Shown piece by piece: positions 43,666 to 53,203 of a DNA stretch of 64,000 nucleotides (position 1 is the first letter of the stretch; each line of letters begins with the position of its first letter). Source of the DNA: Methanomethylovorans hollandica DSM 15978 (GTDB lineage Archaea; Halobacteriota; Methanosarcinia; Methanosarcinales; Methanosarcinaceae); assembly GCF_000328665.1 (NCBI RefSeq), contig NC_019977.1, positions 806,001 through 870,000 of the forward strand, given 5' to 3'. Below the pieces are notes generated by a model, which was not told the origin of the DNA, ran no database searches, and was given only the letters and a program-made list of their open reading frames with translations. The position numbers and the translations under genes are program-made.

Positions 43666-44217
43666 ATGGGACTTGAAACTGTTGTTAAAGATATCATGGA
43701 TGCTGCTAATGCTGAGGTATCCAGAATTAAAGCACAGACCGATGCTGAAGTTTTAGAGATCATCGAGGAAGCTAAAGACGAATCTAAACGCATAATGGGC
43801 GAAAGTCTTGCAAAAGCTGAAGACGATATCAAAAGAATGAAGCAGCAAGAAATATCCAGTGCAAATCTTGAAGTAAAACGCACTTTGCTCAATGCACGCA
43901 AGGGAACACTTGAAGAAGTGTATGACCGTTCATTTGAAATCATTTCTTCATTACCGGAATCTAAGGATAAGGAATTGTTGAATATTATCATTATGAACAA
44001 TGAATCCAAAGGTAAGAGGATATACTCCAATGCGAAATCAGAAAAACTCGTAAGGGAACTATCTTCACTGGAATATGCCGGTAACATTAATTGTGCAGGT
44101 GGTGTGGTCATAGAAAACGAGGATGGAACTATCCGTCTAGATTATACTTATGATGTGATCCTGAAAGGCGTGAATGAGCAGTTTTTGAAACAGACATCTG
44201 ACATTTTATTCGGGTGA
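43666..44217 (+). CDS. ahaE: A1AO ATP synthase subunit E
   Basis: The 183-residue protein starts MGLETVVKDIMDAANAEVSRIKAQTDAEVLEIIEEAKDESKRIMGES: a long charged helix (about 1-100) followed by a globular domain (about 105-183, NINCAGGVVIENEDGTIRLDYTYDVIL). This is the typical peripheral stalk E subunit that partners with H and binds the A/B head. The ATG at 43666 is preceded by AAAGGTGT; the longer frame from 43636 runs into the ahaK spacer and lacks a ribosome site. Confidence 0.92.
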   Translation: MGLETVVKDIMDAANAEVSRIKAQTDAEVLEIIEEAKDESKRIMGESLAKAEDDIKRMKQQEISSANLEVKRTLLNARKGTLEEVYDRSFEIISSLPESKDKELLNIIIMNNESKGKRIYSNAKSEKLVRELSSLEYAGNINCAGGVVIENEDGTIRLDYTYDVILKGVNEQFLKQTSDILFG

Positions 44218-44224
44218 TTCTTAT

Positions 44225-45304
44225 ATGCGGCTGTTGCAGAGATTGAAGCATGGGCTGAATTCCCAGAAATCACGGCCTCAAGGGCATTCCAACTATGCAT
44301 ATACTACGGCACGTGTACGTGCAATGAAAAGCAAGTTACTTCCTCAGGAAACATACCCCAGGCTAATGAACATGCAGATCGCTGAGATCACAAGGTTCAT
44401 TCAAGAGGTTGAATACAAAGAGGATGTTGATCAACTTGCAAGATTATATGAAGGTGTCGACCTTATTGAGCATGCACTTAACAGGAACCTGGCGGTTACC
44501 TTCACTAAGTTAATCAGTATTTCAGAAGGCGAACTGAATTTTCTTATATCTGAATATTTAAAGAAATATGATATTTGGAACATCAAGACCATCCTTCGTG
44601 GAAAACGTTGTGGTGCATCAACGGATGAGATCCTTGAAGCAGTTGTTACAGCAGGCCGCCTAAGTTATACTTTCACTTCGGAATTGGCTGCGAAATCCAC
44701 ATATGAGGATGTCATTGCGGCGCTGTCTACAAGTGAATACTACTTGATTTTGAAGGATTATAATGGGGAAAATCTGTCGGAGATCGAGAACCTCCTTGAT
44801 AAGAAATATTATTATGACTTGTTCCAGTCCATAGGGAATCCAAAATCCAAAGACCGGAAACTTTTCAATAAATTCATCAGGACAGATATCGACTTAAAGA
44901 ACCTGGTTACAATATTCAGACTTAAGAAATATGGGATCTCAGATCCATCGGCAGCAGACCTTCTAATAGAAGGTGGGCTCAAACTAAAGATAAGGGATAT
45001 TGAGAGAATGCTTTCTTTATCATTTGAAGATTTCCTTTCCGAACTGGAGAAAACTCCTTACTGGGAAGAAATATCTAGTTGCTGCAGCGTAAAAATGGAT
45101 TCTTTGATAGATCTTGAAACAAGGATTAAGAAACTTAGGTTAAAATCTGCAGAAAGTTTCTCTCATGTCTATCCACTTTCTATTGTACCTATAATGGACT
45201 ATATACTCAGCAAAGAAAATGAGGTAGGCAATCTGCGTATGATCATTCGTGGGAAGGCAGTTGGTCTTAGTGATGAAGAAATTAAAAATCAGTTGGTGAT
45301 CTGA
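44225..45304 (+). CDS. ahaC: A1AO ATP synthase subunit C
   Basis: The 359-residue, mainly helical V-ATPase d/C-like subunit contains [47 protein letters not shown] (about 20-68) and the repeated [10 protein letters not shown]...[13 protein letters not shown]...[13 protein letters not shown] segments typical of the family (three similar helical units). It links the central stalk (D, F) to the c-ring. The ATG at 44225 has a poor ribosome site; it follows ahaE by 7 bases and its stop overlaps the ahaF start by 1 base. Confidence 0.93.
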   Translation: MRLLQRLKHGLNSQKSRPQGHSNYAYTTARVRAMKSKLLPQETYPRLMNMQIAEITRFIQEVEYKEDVDQLARLYEGVDLIEHALNRNLAVTFTKLISISEGELNFLISEYLKKYDIWNIKTILRGKRCGASTDEILEAVVTAGRLSYTFTSELAAKSTYEDVIAALSTSEYYLILKDYNGENLSEIENLLDKKYYYDLFQSIGNPKSKDRKLFNKFIRTDIDLKNLVTIFRLKKYGISDPSAADLLIEGGLKLKIRDIERMLSLSFEDFLSELEKTPYWEEISSCCSVKMDSLIDLETRIKKLRLKSAESFSHVYPLSIVPIMDYILSKENEVGNLRMIIRGKAVGLSDEEIKNQLVI

Positions 45305-45606
45305 TGGAGCTTGCAGTTGTAGGTAGCAGCGAGTTTGTCACTGGATTCAGGCTGGCTGGAATTAAGAAGATCTTTGAAGTTAATAATCATATAGAACTTG
45401 AACCTACTGTAAAAAAAGTGCTTGAGGATAGGGATATTGGAATACTTGTGTTACATGGGGATGACCTGTCCAAACTACCGGAGATGTTGAGGAACACGAT
45501 CAATGAATCTGTTGAACCGACTGTTGTTACTCTGGGAGGTAGTGGTCAAAGTTCGAACTTAAGGCAAAAGATAAAACAATCGGTAGGTGTAGATCTGTGG
45601 AAATAA
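45304..45606 (+). CDS. ahaF: A1AO ATP synthase subunit F
   Basis: The 100-residue protein begins [26 protein letters not shown] and continues with [16 protein letters not shown], a Rossmann-like fold typical of the small central-stalk subunit F. Its start is coupled to ahaC by TGATGG, and its last codons overlap the GTG start of ahaA by 10 bases. Confidence 0.93.
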   Translation: MELAVVGSSEFVTGFRLAGIKKIFEVNNHIELEPTVKKVLEDRDIGILVLHGDDLSKLPEMLRNTINESVEPTVVTLGGSGQSSNLRQKIKQSVGVDLWK

Positions 45607-47333
45607 AAGGTGAAATTTATCGTGTGGCTGGACCAGTCGTTACTATTCAAGGTATCAAACCAAAGATGTATGATGTGGTCAAGGTTGGTCACGAAGGATT
45701 GATGGGCGAGGTCATTAGGATCGAAGGTGACAAGGCCACAGTTCAGGTATACGAGGACACATCTGGTATCAAGCCAGGTGAGCCTGTGGAGAATACAGGT
45801 ACGTCCCTTTCAGTGGAACTAGGTCCGGGTCTGCTGGAAAGTATTTATGACGGCATTCAGAGACCGTTGAAGGTTCTCCAAGAACAAATGGGGGATTTCA
45901 TTCAGAGAGGTGTATCTGCTAACGGACTTGACAGGGACAAGAAATGGGATTTCAAACCCGTTGTCAATATAGGGGATAAGGTAAAAGGTGGAGAAGTTAT
46001 CGGTCTTGTACAGGAAACCGAGAATATAGAGCACAAGATCATGGTCCCTCCAAAAGTATCAGGTACAGTATCTGAAATAAAAAGCGGTAAGTTCACTGTT
46101 GATGAAACTGTTTGTGTTCTTGCAGACGGCACTGAACTGCAGATGATGCAGAAGTGGCCTGTCAGAGCACCAAGGCCAGTAAGCAAGAAGCTCTTACCTA
46201 AGACCCCTCTTATTACCGGTCAAAGAATTCTGGATGGCCTTTTCCCGGTTGCAAAAGGAGGAACTGCTGCTATTCCAGGACCATTTGGTTCAGGAAAGAC
46301 AGTTACTCAGCAGCAGCTTGCCAAGTGGAGTGATACGGATATTGTGGTCTACATAGGTTGCGGAGAGCGTGGGAACGAGATGGCTGATGTGCTGAATGAA
46401 TTCCCTGAACTGCAGGACCCTAAGACCGGCCGTCCGCTGATGGAACGTACTGTGCTCATAGCAAATACTTCAAACATGCCTGTGGCTGCCCGTGAAGCAT
46501 CGGTGTATACTGGTATCACTATCGCCGAATATTATCGTGATATGGGATATGATGTGTCTCTCATGGCAGACTCTTCTTCCAGATGGGCAGAAGCTATGAG
46601 AGAAATTTCTTCAAGGCTTGAAGAGATGCCTGGTGAAGAAGGTTATCCAGCTTATTTGTCAGCAAGACTATCAGAGTTCTATGAGAGAGCAGGTTATGTG
46701 AAATCCCTGGCAGGGGTGGAAGGTTCCATAACAGTTATCGGTGCAGTTTCTCCGCCAGGTGGTGACTTCTCCGAACCGGTCACACAGAACACTTTACGTA
46801 TTGTGAAGGTTTTCTGGGCTCTTGATGCAAAACTTGCGCAAAGAAGGCACTTCCCGTCCATTAACTGGCTTACCAGTTACAGTCTTTATAACAACTCGCT
46901 TTCAGGATGGTTTAGTGAGAACGTAGCTCCGGATTGGAACGATCTCAGAGATAATGCAATTGACTTACTCCAGCGTGAATCCGAACTCCAGGAGATTGTG
47001 CAGCTCGTAGGTTCGGATGCTCTTCCAGAGGACCAGCAGCTGATCTTGGAAATATGCCGTATGATCCGTGAATATTTCCTGCAGCAGAATGCATACCATC
47101 CTGTGGACACTTACTGTTCATTCGACAAGCAGTACAAATTGCTAAAAGCCATCTTCAAGTACAGTGACATGGCGACAACTGCTCTTACATCAGGTGTCCC
47201 AATGACAGATATTCTGTCCCTTCAATCCAAGGATGAACTTGCAAAGGTCAAGTTCGAAGAAAACTTCGGGAAAGCACTTGATGAGGTCCTGATAAAGATG
47301 GATTCTGAGTTCGCAAAGCTGGGAGGCAATTAA
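45597..47333 (+). CDS. ahaA: A1AO ATP synthase catalytic subunit A
   Basis: The 578-residue protein has the P-loop [11 protein letters not shown] (about 223-233) and the A-subunit-specific insertion between strands near 115-190. [17 protein letters not shown] (about 322-338), the catalytic glutamate in GCGERGNEM, and the C-terminal helical domain are all present. It hydrolyses or makes ATP at the A/B interface. The GTG start lies inside the end of ahaF, and no intein is present. Length is standard for archaeal AtpA. Confidence 0.96.
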   Translation: MEIKGEIYRVAGPVVTIQGIKPKMYDVVKVGHEGLMGEVIRIEGDKATVQVYEDTSGIKPGEPVENTGTSLSVELGPGLLESIYDGIQRPLKVLQEQMGDFIQRGVSANGLDRDKKWDFKPVVNIGDKVKGGEVIGLVQETENIEHKIMVPPKVSGTVSEIKSGKFTVDETVCVLADGTELQMMQKWPVRAPRPVSKKLLPKTPLITGQRILDGLFPVAKGGTAAIPGPFGSGKTVTQQQLAKWSDTDIVVYIGCGERGNEMADVLNEFPELQDPKTGRPLMERTVLIANTSNMPVAAREASVYTGITIAEYYRDMGYDVSLMADSSSRWAEAMREISSRLEEMPGEEGYPAYLSARLSEFYERAGYVKSLAGVEGSITVIGAVSPPGGDFSEPVTQNTLRIVKVFWALDAKLAQRRHFPSINWLTSYSLYNNSLSGWFSENVAPDWNDLRDNAIDLLQRESELQEIVQLVGSDALPEDQQLILEICRMIREYFLQQNAYHPVDTYCSFDKQYKLLKAIFKYSDMATTALTSGVPMTDILSLQSKDELAKVKFEENFGKALDEVLIKMDSEFAKLGGN

Positions 47334-47334
47334 A

Positions 47335-48717
47335 ATGACCAAGGAATATAAGACTATAGTAGAGGTATCAGGCCCTCTAATATTCATTGCGAAGACCGAA
47401 CCAGTGGGTTACAATGAACTTGTGAATATCAAACTGCCTGATGGCAGTACTAAAAGAGGTCAGGTACTTGACACATCAGCTGACATCGTAGTTGTGCAGG
47501 TATTCGAAGGCACAGGCGGACTCAACGAAGAATCGGGGGTTGTATTTACCGGTGAGACCGTTAAGCTGCCTGTTTCAAAGGACATGCTGGGTCGTATCCT
47601 TTCAGGCTCTGGTGAGCCTCTTGATGGTGGACCCCGTATAGTTCCTGAAGACAGGCTCGATGTGAATGGTGCATCAATGAACCCATATTCAAGGATGCCC
47701 CCTGAGGAGTTCATCCAAACGGGTATCTCCACGATCGATGGAACTAATACGCTCGTAAGAGGCCAGAAACTGCCTATCTTCTCTGGTTCCGGTCTTCCGC
47801 ACAACGAGATAGCTCTGCAGATCGCACGACAGGCAAAGGTGCCAGGTTCAGAAGAACCTTTTGCAGTAGTGTTTGCCGCAATGGGCATTACCAATGAGGA
47901 AGCACAGTACTTCATGGAGGATTTCGAAAAGACCGGTGCTCTGGAAAGAGCAGTGGTGTTCCTGAACCTTGCTGATGACCCTGCTGTCGAGCGTATTATC
48001 ACTCCAAGGCTGGCTCTTACAGCAGCTGAATATCTTGCATATCAACATGATATGCACGTGCTTGTTATCCTTACGGACATCACCAACTATTGTGAGGCAT
48101 TGCGTCAAATGGGTGCAGCCCGTGAAGAAGTGCCTGGACGTAGAGGTTACCCTGGTTACATGTACACTGATCTGGCCTCCCTCTATGAGCGTGCAGGTGT
48201 CATAAAAGGTACGAAAGGATCTGTTACACAGTTCTCCATTCTTACAATGCCAGGTGACGATATAACTCACCCCATTCCGGACCTTTCCGGTTACATTACC
48301 GAAGGTCAGATCGTGGTTTCAAGAGAACTGCATAGAAAAGGTATCTATCCTCCTATCAACGTGCTACCATCTTTGTCCCGTCTTATGAACTCCGGTATCG
48401 GTGCAGGTAGGACCAGGGATGATCACAAGGCAGTTTCAGACCAGATGTATGCAGCATACGCAGAAGGCCGTGACCTCAGAGGACTAGTGGCTATCGTGGG
48501 CAAGGACGCATTGTCTGAGAGAGACCAGAGGATCCTGGAATTTGCAGATCTGTTCGAGGACAGGTTCGTGCGTCAGGGAAGGGAAGAGGACAGATCCATT
48601 GAGGATACACTGAACGTTGCATGGTCTATTCTTTCAGAGCTTCCGGAAGCTCTGCTCACAAGGGTAGACAACAAGTTCATAGAGAAATACCACCCTGCTC
48701 ACAAGAAGAGCAACTAA
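47335..48717 (+). CDS. ahaB: A1AO ATP synthase regulatory subunit B
   Basis: The 460-residue protein is the non-catalytic nucleotide-binding subunit. Its P-loop position is degenerate ([19 protein letters not shown], about 142-160), as expected for [23 protein letters not shown] and [30 protein letters not shown] are hallmark segments. It alternates with A in the catalytic head. The start is 4 bases past the ahaA stop region (TTAAAATG). Confidence 0.96.
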   Translation: MTKEYKTIVEVSGPLIFIAKTEPVGYNELVNIKLPDGSTKRGQVLDTSADIVVVQVFEGTGGLNEESGVVFTGETVKLPVSKDMLGRILSGSGEPLDGGPRIVPEDRLDVNGASMNPYSRMPPEEFIQTGISTIDGTNTLVRGQKLPIFSGSGLPHNEIALQIARQAKVPGSEEPFAVVFAAMGITNEEAQYFMEDFEKTGALERAVVFLNLADDPAVERIITPRLALTAAEYLAYQHDMHVLVILTDITNYCEALRQMGAAREEVPGRRGYPGYMYTDLASLYERAGVIKGTKGSVTQFSILTMPGDDITHPIPDLSGYITEGQIVVSRELHRKGIYPPINVLPSLSRLMNSGIGAGRTRDDHKAVSDQMYAAYAEGRDLRGLVAIVGKDALSERDQRILEFADLFEDRFVRQGREEDRSIEDTLNVAWSILSELPEALLTRVDNKFIEKYHPAHKKSN

Positions 48718-48737
48718 AGGGAACCTGGTGAACGAAC

Positions 48738-49355
48738 ATGGGCGCAAAGGATGTTAAACCAACCCGTTCAGAGCTTATAGAGCTCAAGAAGAAGATCCAG
48801 CTCTCTCAGAGTGGCCACAAGTTACTTAAAATGAAGAGGGATGGACTGATCCTTGAGTTCTTCGAGATCCTAAGTAAAGCAAAGGATGTCAGGTCTGAGC
48901 TGGACCAGGCCTATGAAGTGGCAAATAAGAAAATAGGTATTGCAAACGCTGTTGACGGTATCTTTACCGTCAAATCCACAGCTTTCGCCCTGCAGAACAT
49001 TCCCCAGATAGAACTTGAAAGCCGTAACATAATGGGTGTTGTGGTCCCGAAGATTGAGTCCTCCAGTGTACGTAAATCCATAGAGGAACGTGGTTATGGT
49101 ATACTGGGAACCAGTTCCTATACCGATGAGGCTGCAGACGCCTATGAGGTGCTGGTGGAGAACATCATTGTTGCAGCAGAGATAGAAACTACTATGAAGA
49201 AACTGCTCGATGATATCGAAAAGACCAAACGCCGTGTAAATGCTCTTGAGTTCAAGGTAATTCCTGAACTGCAGGAATCTATGGACTTCATAAAACTTCG
49301 TCTTGAAGAGATGGAAAGAGAGAACACTTTCAGGCTCAAGAAGATCAAAGGATAA
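48738..49355 (+). CDS. ahaD: A1AO ATP synthase subunit D
   Basis: The 205-residue central rotor subunit starts DVKPTRSELIELKKKIQLSQSGHKLLKMKRDGLILEF and ends RRVNALEFKVIPELQESMDFIKLRLEEMERENTFRLKKIKG. The two long antiparallel helices and the conserved N-terminal KxLLKxKRD are diagnostic. GGGAACCTGGTG sits before the ATG. It is followed 11 bases later by ahaG. Confidence 0.94.
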   Translation: MGAKDVKPTRSELIELKKKIQLSQSGHKLLKMKRDGLILEFFEILSKAKDVRSELDQAYEVANKKIGIANAVDGIFTVKSTAFALQNIPQIELESRNIMGVVVPKIESSSVRKSIEERGYGILGTSSYTDEAADAYEVLVENIIVAAEIETTMKKLLDDIEKTKRRVNALEFKVIPELQESMDFIKLRLEEMERENTFRLKKIKG

Positions 49356-49366
49356 GATTCTCGTAT

Positions 49367-49546
49367 ATGGGATCTGAAAAACCTGAAGAAGATCGGCCCA
49401 ATTTGGCCGACCGTCTCTTCATAGAACTTGGAAAGCCTCATAATCTGGCACGGATTTTAAGGTGGGCCTGGCTCATCTCACTAATCATACTGGTTTTGGG
49501 CTATTTCCTTATATTTTTACATCTTTCAGGCAAATTAGATATTTGA
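49367..49546 (+). CDS. ahaG: Small membrane protein AhaG
   Basis: A 59-residue protein, short and easily missed. It starts MGSEKPEEDRPNLADRLFIELGKPH and has one transmembrane helix (about 34-53, AWLISLIILVLGYFLIFLH), ending SGKLDI. The position right after ahaD at the end of the operon and the single-span topology match ahaG of Methanosarcina, whose role is unclear. The ATG is 11 bases past the ahaD stop. It converges with the bcp gene, whose stop is 12 bases away. Confidence 0.78.
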   Translation: MGSEKPEEDRPNLADRLFIELGKPHNLARILRWAWLISLIILVLGYFLIFLHLSGKLDI

Positions 49547-49558
49547 TTATTTCATTTT

Positions 49559-50038
49559 TTATTTCTTTGTTGACCTTAAACTGTTCAGCACAGCTTGTGC
49601 ATGGTCTTTTGTTTTCACATTGTCCCATATCTCTGCAATGTTACCTTCCGGGTCGATCAGAAATGTTGTTCTGACAGTGCCCATTGATTCCTTTCCCATG
49701 AATTTTTTCAGGCGCCATACATCGTATAGCTTATGCACAGCGATCTCTGTATCAGAAAGCAGTGTTATTCCTATTTCCTTTTTCTCCATGAATTTCTGAT
49801 GCGAGGTTATACTGTCCCGGCTCACGCCCAGGATCATTGCTCCTTCATCTTCAAAAGCGTCTTTAAGTGAAGTGAAGTCCTGAGCCTCCTTTGTGCATCC
49901 TGTTGTATTATCCCTGGGATAAAAATAAAGTACGACCCATTTCCCTTTAAGGTCTTTGAGGCATTTTTCGTTTCCATTCTGGTCTGGCAGGCAGAATAAA
50001 GGTGCTTTCAAGCCTTGAGATAGTGAATTTTTTGACAT
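49559..50038 (-). CDS. bcp: Peroxiredoxin of the Bcp/PrxQ type
   Basis: The 159-residue thioredoxin-fold protein starts LKAPLFCLPDQNGNEKCLKDLKGKWVVLYFYPRDNTTGCTKEAQDF (about 10-55). The peroxidatic cysteine is in TTGCTKEA (about 48). The usual PrxQ resolving Cys five residues later is replaced (GCTKEAQD), so it likely uses a 1-Cys mechanism. LLSDTEIAVHKLYDVW and TTFLIDPEGNIAEIW complete the fold. It reduces peroxides in the cytoplasm. It is a monocistronic unit converging on the ATP synthase operon. Confidence 0.9.
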   Translation of the reverse strand: MSKNSLSQGLKAPLFCLPDQNGNEKCLKDLKGKWVVLYFYPRDNTTGCTKEAQDFTSLKDAFEDEGAMILGVSRDSITSHQKFMEKKEIGITLLSDTEIAVHKLYDVWRLKKFMGKESMGTVRTTFLIDPEGNIAEIWDNVKTKDHAQAVLNSLRSTKK

Positions 50039-50187
50039 TATATTTTCCTTTGTATATTATCTTGTTTTGTTTGTAATTAGAATTTGATCATGGATTTTCC
50101 AATTAGTATTTATCCAAGCAGGTATAGTTTATTCCATTTATCATATAATGACGATATATACAGCCTTTTTGGCTTAGAGGGTAGAAA

Positions 50188-51450
50188 ATGGTATCAAAAG
50201 CACTCCCTTTCACAAAAGAAAAGATCTCTGAGATAATTGCACAATATCCCACACCTTTCCATCTGTATGATGAGAACGGTATCAGGGAAAATGCCCGCAG
50301 GCTCAAGGAAGCTTTCAGCATACTGGAAGGTTTCCAGGAGTTCTTTGCTGTGAAAGCTCTTCCAAACCCCTATATTATAAAGATCCTCAAGGAAGAGGGG
50401 TTTGGAGCAGATTGCAGTTCTCTGCCTGAGTTATTGCTTGCAGAGAATACCGGCATCGTGGGAGAATCTATTATGTTCAGTTCAAATGACACTCCGGCAG
50501 ATGAGTTCAGGAAGGCCAAAGAACTGGGTGCTATAATAAATCTCGATGATGTAAGCCATATCAAATTCCTGGAAGATGAGGCCGGCCTGCCGGAACTTGT
50601 ATGCTGCAGGTATAACCCGGGCCCTCTGAAGGAAGGCAATGCAATAATCGGCCGACCTGAGGAAGCCAAGTATGGCTTTACCCGTGAGCAGCTCTTTGAG
50701 GGATACAGGTACATGAGGGATAAAGGTGTGAAGAGATTTGGCCTACACACCATGGTAGCATCCAATGAGTTAAACCCACGGTATTTTGTAGAAACGGCAA
50801 AGCTCCTTTTCGAGCTTATAGCTGATATTTCCGGTGAGCTTGGTATAAAGTTCGAGTTCGTGAACCTTGGGGGAGGCATTGGTATACCTTATCATCCGAA
50901 GCAAGAGCCTGTGCCTTATGATGTCATTGCCAGGGGCGTCAGGGAGGAGTATGCAAAGATCATTGAATCGAACGGTTTGGCTCCTCTTAAGATCTATCTG
51001 GAATGCGGACGTGTGATAACAGGTCCTTATGGATATCTTGTTACAACAGTACGTCACATGAAACATATCTATAAGGACTACGTCGGCACTGACGCATGTA
51101 TGGCCAACCTCATGAGGCCCGGTCTATATGGTGCATATCACCACATTACCGTTCTTGGCAAGGAGGACGAGCAGCCGTGTTTCAAGTACGATGTCACTGG
51201 TTCTCTATGTGAGAATAATGACAAGTTTGCCATTGATAGGATGCTTCCGCAAGTGCAGCGTGGAGATATTCTGGTCATCCATGACACTGGAGCTCATGGC
51301 TATGCTATGGGTTTCAACTACAATGGTAAACTCCGATCTGCAGAGATCCTGCTAAGACAAGATGGCAGCTTTGCACAGATCCGCAGGGCTGAGACTGTGG
51401 ATGACTATTTTGTGACGCTGGATATGGCTGGTCTTAACAGTTTCAGTTAA
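50188..51450 (+). CDS. lysA: PLP-dependent decarboxylase of the diaminopimelate decarboxylase family
   Basis: The 420-residue fold-type III (alanine racemase-like barrel) decarboxylase has the PLP lysine in FFAVKALPNPYI (about 53-64), CSSLPELLLAE, HTMVASNELNP, the glycine loop FVNLGGGIGIPYHP (about 230-243) and ECGRVITGPYGYLV. The C-terminal active-site cysteine is in TGSLCENNDKFA (about 340-351) and the substrate/PLP tyrosine in GAHGYAMGFNYNG. This matches archaeal LysA, which makes lysine from meso-diaminopimelate. An ornithine/arginine-type decarboxylase is an alternative. TATA-like GATATATAC lies just upstream. A hairpin terminator follows. Confidence 0.75.
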   Translation: MVSKALPFTKEKISEIIAQYPTPFHLYDENGIRENARRLKEAFSILEGFQEFFAVKALPNPYIIKILKEEGFGADCSSLPELLLAENTGIVGESIMFSSNDTPADEFRKAKELGAIINLDDVSHIKFLEDEAGLPELVCCRYNPGPLKEGNAIIGRPEEAKYGFTREQLFEGYRYMRDKGVKRFGLHTMVASNELNPRYFVETAKLLFELIADISGELGIKFEFVNLGGGIGIPYHPKQEPVPYDVIARGVREEYAKIIESNGLAPLKIYLECGRVITGPYGYLVTTVRHMKHIYKDYVGTDACMANLMRPGLYGAYHHITVLGKEDEQPCFKYDVTGSLCENNDKFAIDRMLPQVQRGDILVIHDTGAHGYAMGFNYNGKLRSAEILLRQDGSFAQIRRAETVDDYFVTLDMAGLNSFS

Positions 51451-51462
51451 AACACAATTTTT

Positions 51463-51487
51463 ATGATGGATATAAATTTTCCATCAT
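51463..51487 (+). terminator. Hairpin after lysA
   Basis: ATGATGGA (51463-51470) pairs perfectly with TCCATCAT (51480-51487) around a 9-base AT-rich loop and is followed by TTT. It begins 13 bases after the lysA stop. Confidence 0.55.
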
Positions 51488-51518
51488 TTTTATATATCTA
51501 ACTATTTATATATATATT

Positions 51519-51734
51519 ATGAAGCCTGCCCTTATCTTTGATATGGATGGGGTGCTTGTAGATTCCATGCATCTGCATGTAGCTGCTTGTGAGATGGCAT
51601 TTTCAGAAGCATGTATCCATATATCTCCTGAATTAATTTATGAGCCTGCGGGGTCAAATGATAGGGGTATTATGGAAAAGATGCTGTCTTATTTCAGCTC
51701 TCCTGATGAAATACTGTTGTATATCAAAAAGTAA
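51519..51734 (+). pseudogene. N-terminal fragment of a HAD-family phosphatase
   Basis: The 71-codon frame starts KPALIFDMDGVLVDSMHLHVAACEMAF, with HAD motif I (DxDGxLxDS), then EPAGSNDRGIMEKMLSY and stops at KK. It lacks motifs II (Ser/Thr), III (Lys) and IV (acidic pair), so it cannot be an active phosphatase. Beta-phosphoglucomutase-like relatives have 210-230 residues. The next 130 bases contain no continuation in any frame that I can see, so this is a truncated gene, not just a frameshift. Confidence 0.75.
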
Positions 51735-51881
51735 CTGACTTTTTATCTTCACAGAACATTTAATCACCAGGTGACGAAAAGAATATAGAGCTTGAAACTG
51801 ATATAAATTTGATATTGCACAGATCAAAGAATACTTTGGAATTTATAATCTATATGTGTGTAGATGGTCGAGGTGAATAAT

Positions 51882-52214
51882 ATGAGGATGCTGGAGGAGT
51901 TTTTCCCGGAATTCGCACAGAAGCTGGATGAGGTCGATGAGATATACAGGGACAAAAGAACAATTGATGAAAAGACATATCAATTCATCTGTTTTGCTCT
52001 TTCAATTAAAGCCCGCTCAAAACCCTGTGTACTTAAACATTTCAAAGGTGCTCTTGAAGCAGGCGCAACTGTGAAAGAATTGACCTATATCCTGGCTTTG
52101 ACAATGCGTGAGGCCGCAGGTGCGGATGACTGCTGGACCCATGATGTCATAGGCGAGTGGAAAGAAATCCTTAAAGGCAACATATCCTGCTGTTGTGCAG
52201 GAGACAAAGATTAA
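51882..52214 (+). CDS. AhpD-like carboxymuconolactone decarboxylase family protein with altered CxxC
   Basis: The 110-residue all-helical protein contains IDEKTYQFICFALSIKARSKPCVLKHFKGALEAGATVKELTYILALTMREAAGADDCW. The family's redox motif E..CxxC..H appears here as SKPCVLKH: the first cysteine is Ser, leaving one reactive Cys and the His. The C-terminus has three more cysteines (NISCCCAG). A disulfide mechanism like AhpD would need a substitute partner. The ATG at 51882 is chosen because GAGGTGA lies 6 bases upstream; ATG at 51864 has none. Confidence 0.75.
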   Translation: MRMLEEFFPEFAQKLDEVDEIYRDKRTIDEKTYQFICFALSIKARSKPCVLKHFKGALEAGATVKELTYILALTMREAAGADDCWTHDVIGEWKEILKGNISCCCAGDKD

Positions 52215-52493
52215 GTCTACGGCTTTTTTCCTGCTTTTTACTTTTTTATAACCTTTCATTTTCTGATGACTATTTTTTCCAGTATCCAGCATCTTTTTTG
52301 CTGTATGATCAAGGACATTTCGCTTTCGTCATACACGGAACAGAATTTGAACTTATTTTAGTGTCTAAAATGCAAAAAATGGAACATTGGCTTGAAACAC
52401 ATATAATAATATTATAAGAATAGTGGTGAAAAATACTATCCCTTCAATACTTAAAAAGGAAAGAGGGGATAATACTTTTCTTTTTGAGATGTA
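52215..52493. other. Gene-free, AT-rich spacer
   Basis: The stretch between the AhpD-like gene and the phasin-like gene contains a T-rich run after the stop (52221-52250) that may end transcription. I see no coding frame of quality and no RNA gene. Confidence 0.45.
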
Positions 52494-52841
52494 TTAGTCT
52501 TTATTTTCAGTTTTCCGGAGGTTTTTCATTCTTTCAAGTTCAGCTTCAAGTTCCTGTATCTTAGTCTCATCGATCCTTGCCTCCAGGTTCGAGAGCTGCT
52601 TGTCGGCTTTCAGGACCGCAGCACGGATCTTTTCTACAATGTTCTTCTCCAGATCAAGCTTCTGTTTTTTAGTTTCGCTAACCAGGTCCTCCACCAGTGT
52701 CTTGCCCTCTTCTTTGCTCAGAGCGCCGGTATCAATCTTTTCCTTAACGAACTCTCTTATTCTCTCTTCAGACAATGCTGCTAATCCTGCACCTATAAGA
52801 GCAGCTGCACCAAGAATACCTACTTTTTTCATTTTATCCAT
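52494..52841 (-). CDS. Small phasin-like coiled-coil protein
   Basis: The 115-residue protein starts MDKMKKVGILGAAALIGAGLAALSEERI, with a short Ala/Gly-rich hydrophobic stretch (about 7-23) that could be a membrane anchor or buried helix. It continues as a charged coiled coil (REFVKEKIDTGALSKEEGKTLVEDLVSETKKQKLDLEKNIVEKIRAAVLKADKQLSNLE...ELEAELERMKNL). The layout resembles the phasin superfamily/PhaF-like small proteins. GGGGG about 10 bases before the ATG supports translation. Function is unknown; monocistronic. Confidence 0.68.
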   Translation of the reverse strand: MDKMKKVGILGAAALIGAGLAALSEERIREFVKEKIDTGALSKEEGKTLVEDLVSETKKQKLDLEKNIVEKIRAAVLKADKQLSNLEARIDETKIQELEAELERMKNLRKTENKD

Positions 52842-53179
52842 GTACTGAACCCCCTTGTATATTTCAGGATCATTATGATTACAGTTCAGGTCTCCTGCCA
52901 GAACTTAAATGCCATAAATGGAAAAATATCCATATAGGACAAATCTGTGATCCTTTTGATAAGCCAGGTTAAAATTTCCTATAAAAGATATGCACAATTG
53001 TAATATAAATATAGTGGGTTATATCGAAGAAGAATACTTATCAATGATTATTATACCTCAATCTCGCATATTGCTCTATCAAGAGTTATCTAAAAATATG
53101 AAAATCTAATCAACAGATAGAACTCTATATTATATGTTAAGTTTGTTTATTTAAACTCTTTTAGAAACATTCAATTACT
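52842..53179. other. Gene-free, AT-rich stretch with divergent promoters
   Basis: This spacer lies between the phasin-like gene (minus) and the DUF1616 gene (plus). It is rich in TATA-like runs (for example near 53130) but holds no coding frame or RNA structure that I can support. Confidence 0.45.
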
Positions 53180-53203
53180 ATGAATTACATCACAGGGATA
53201 GCC

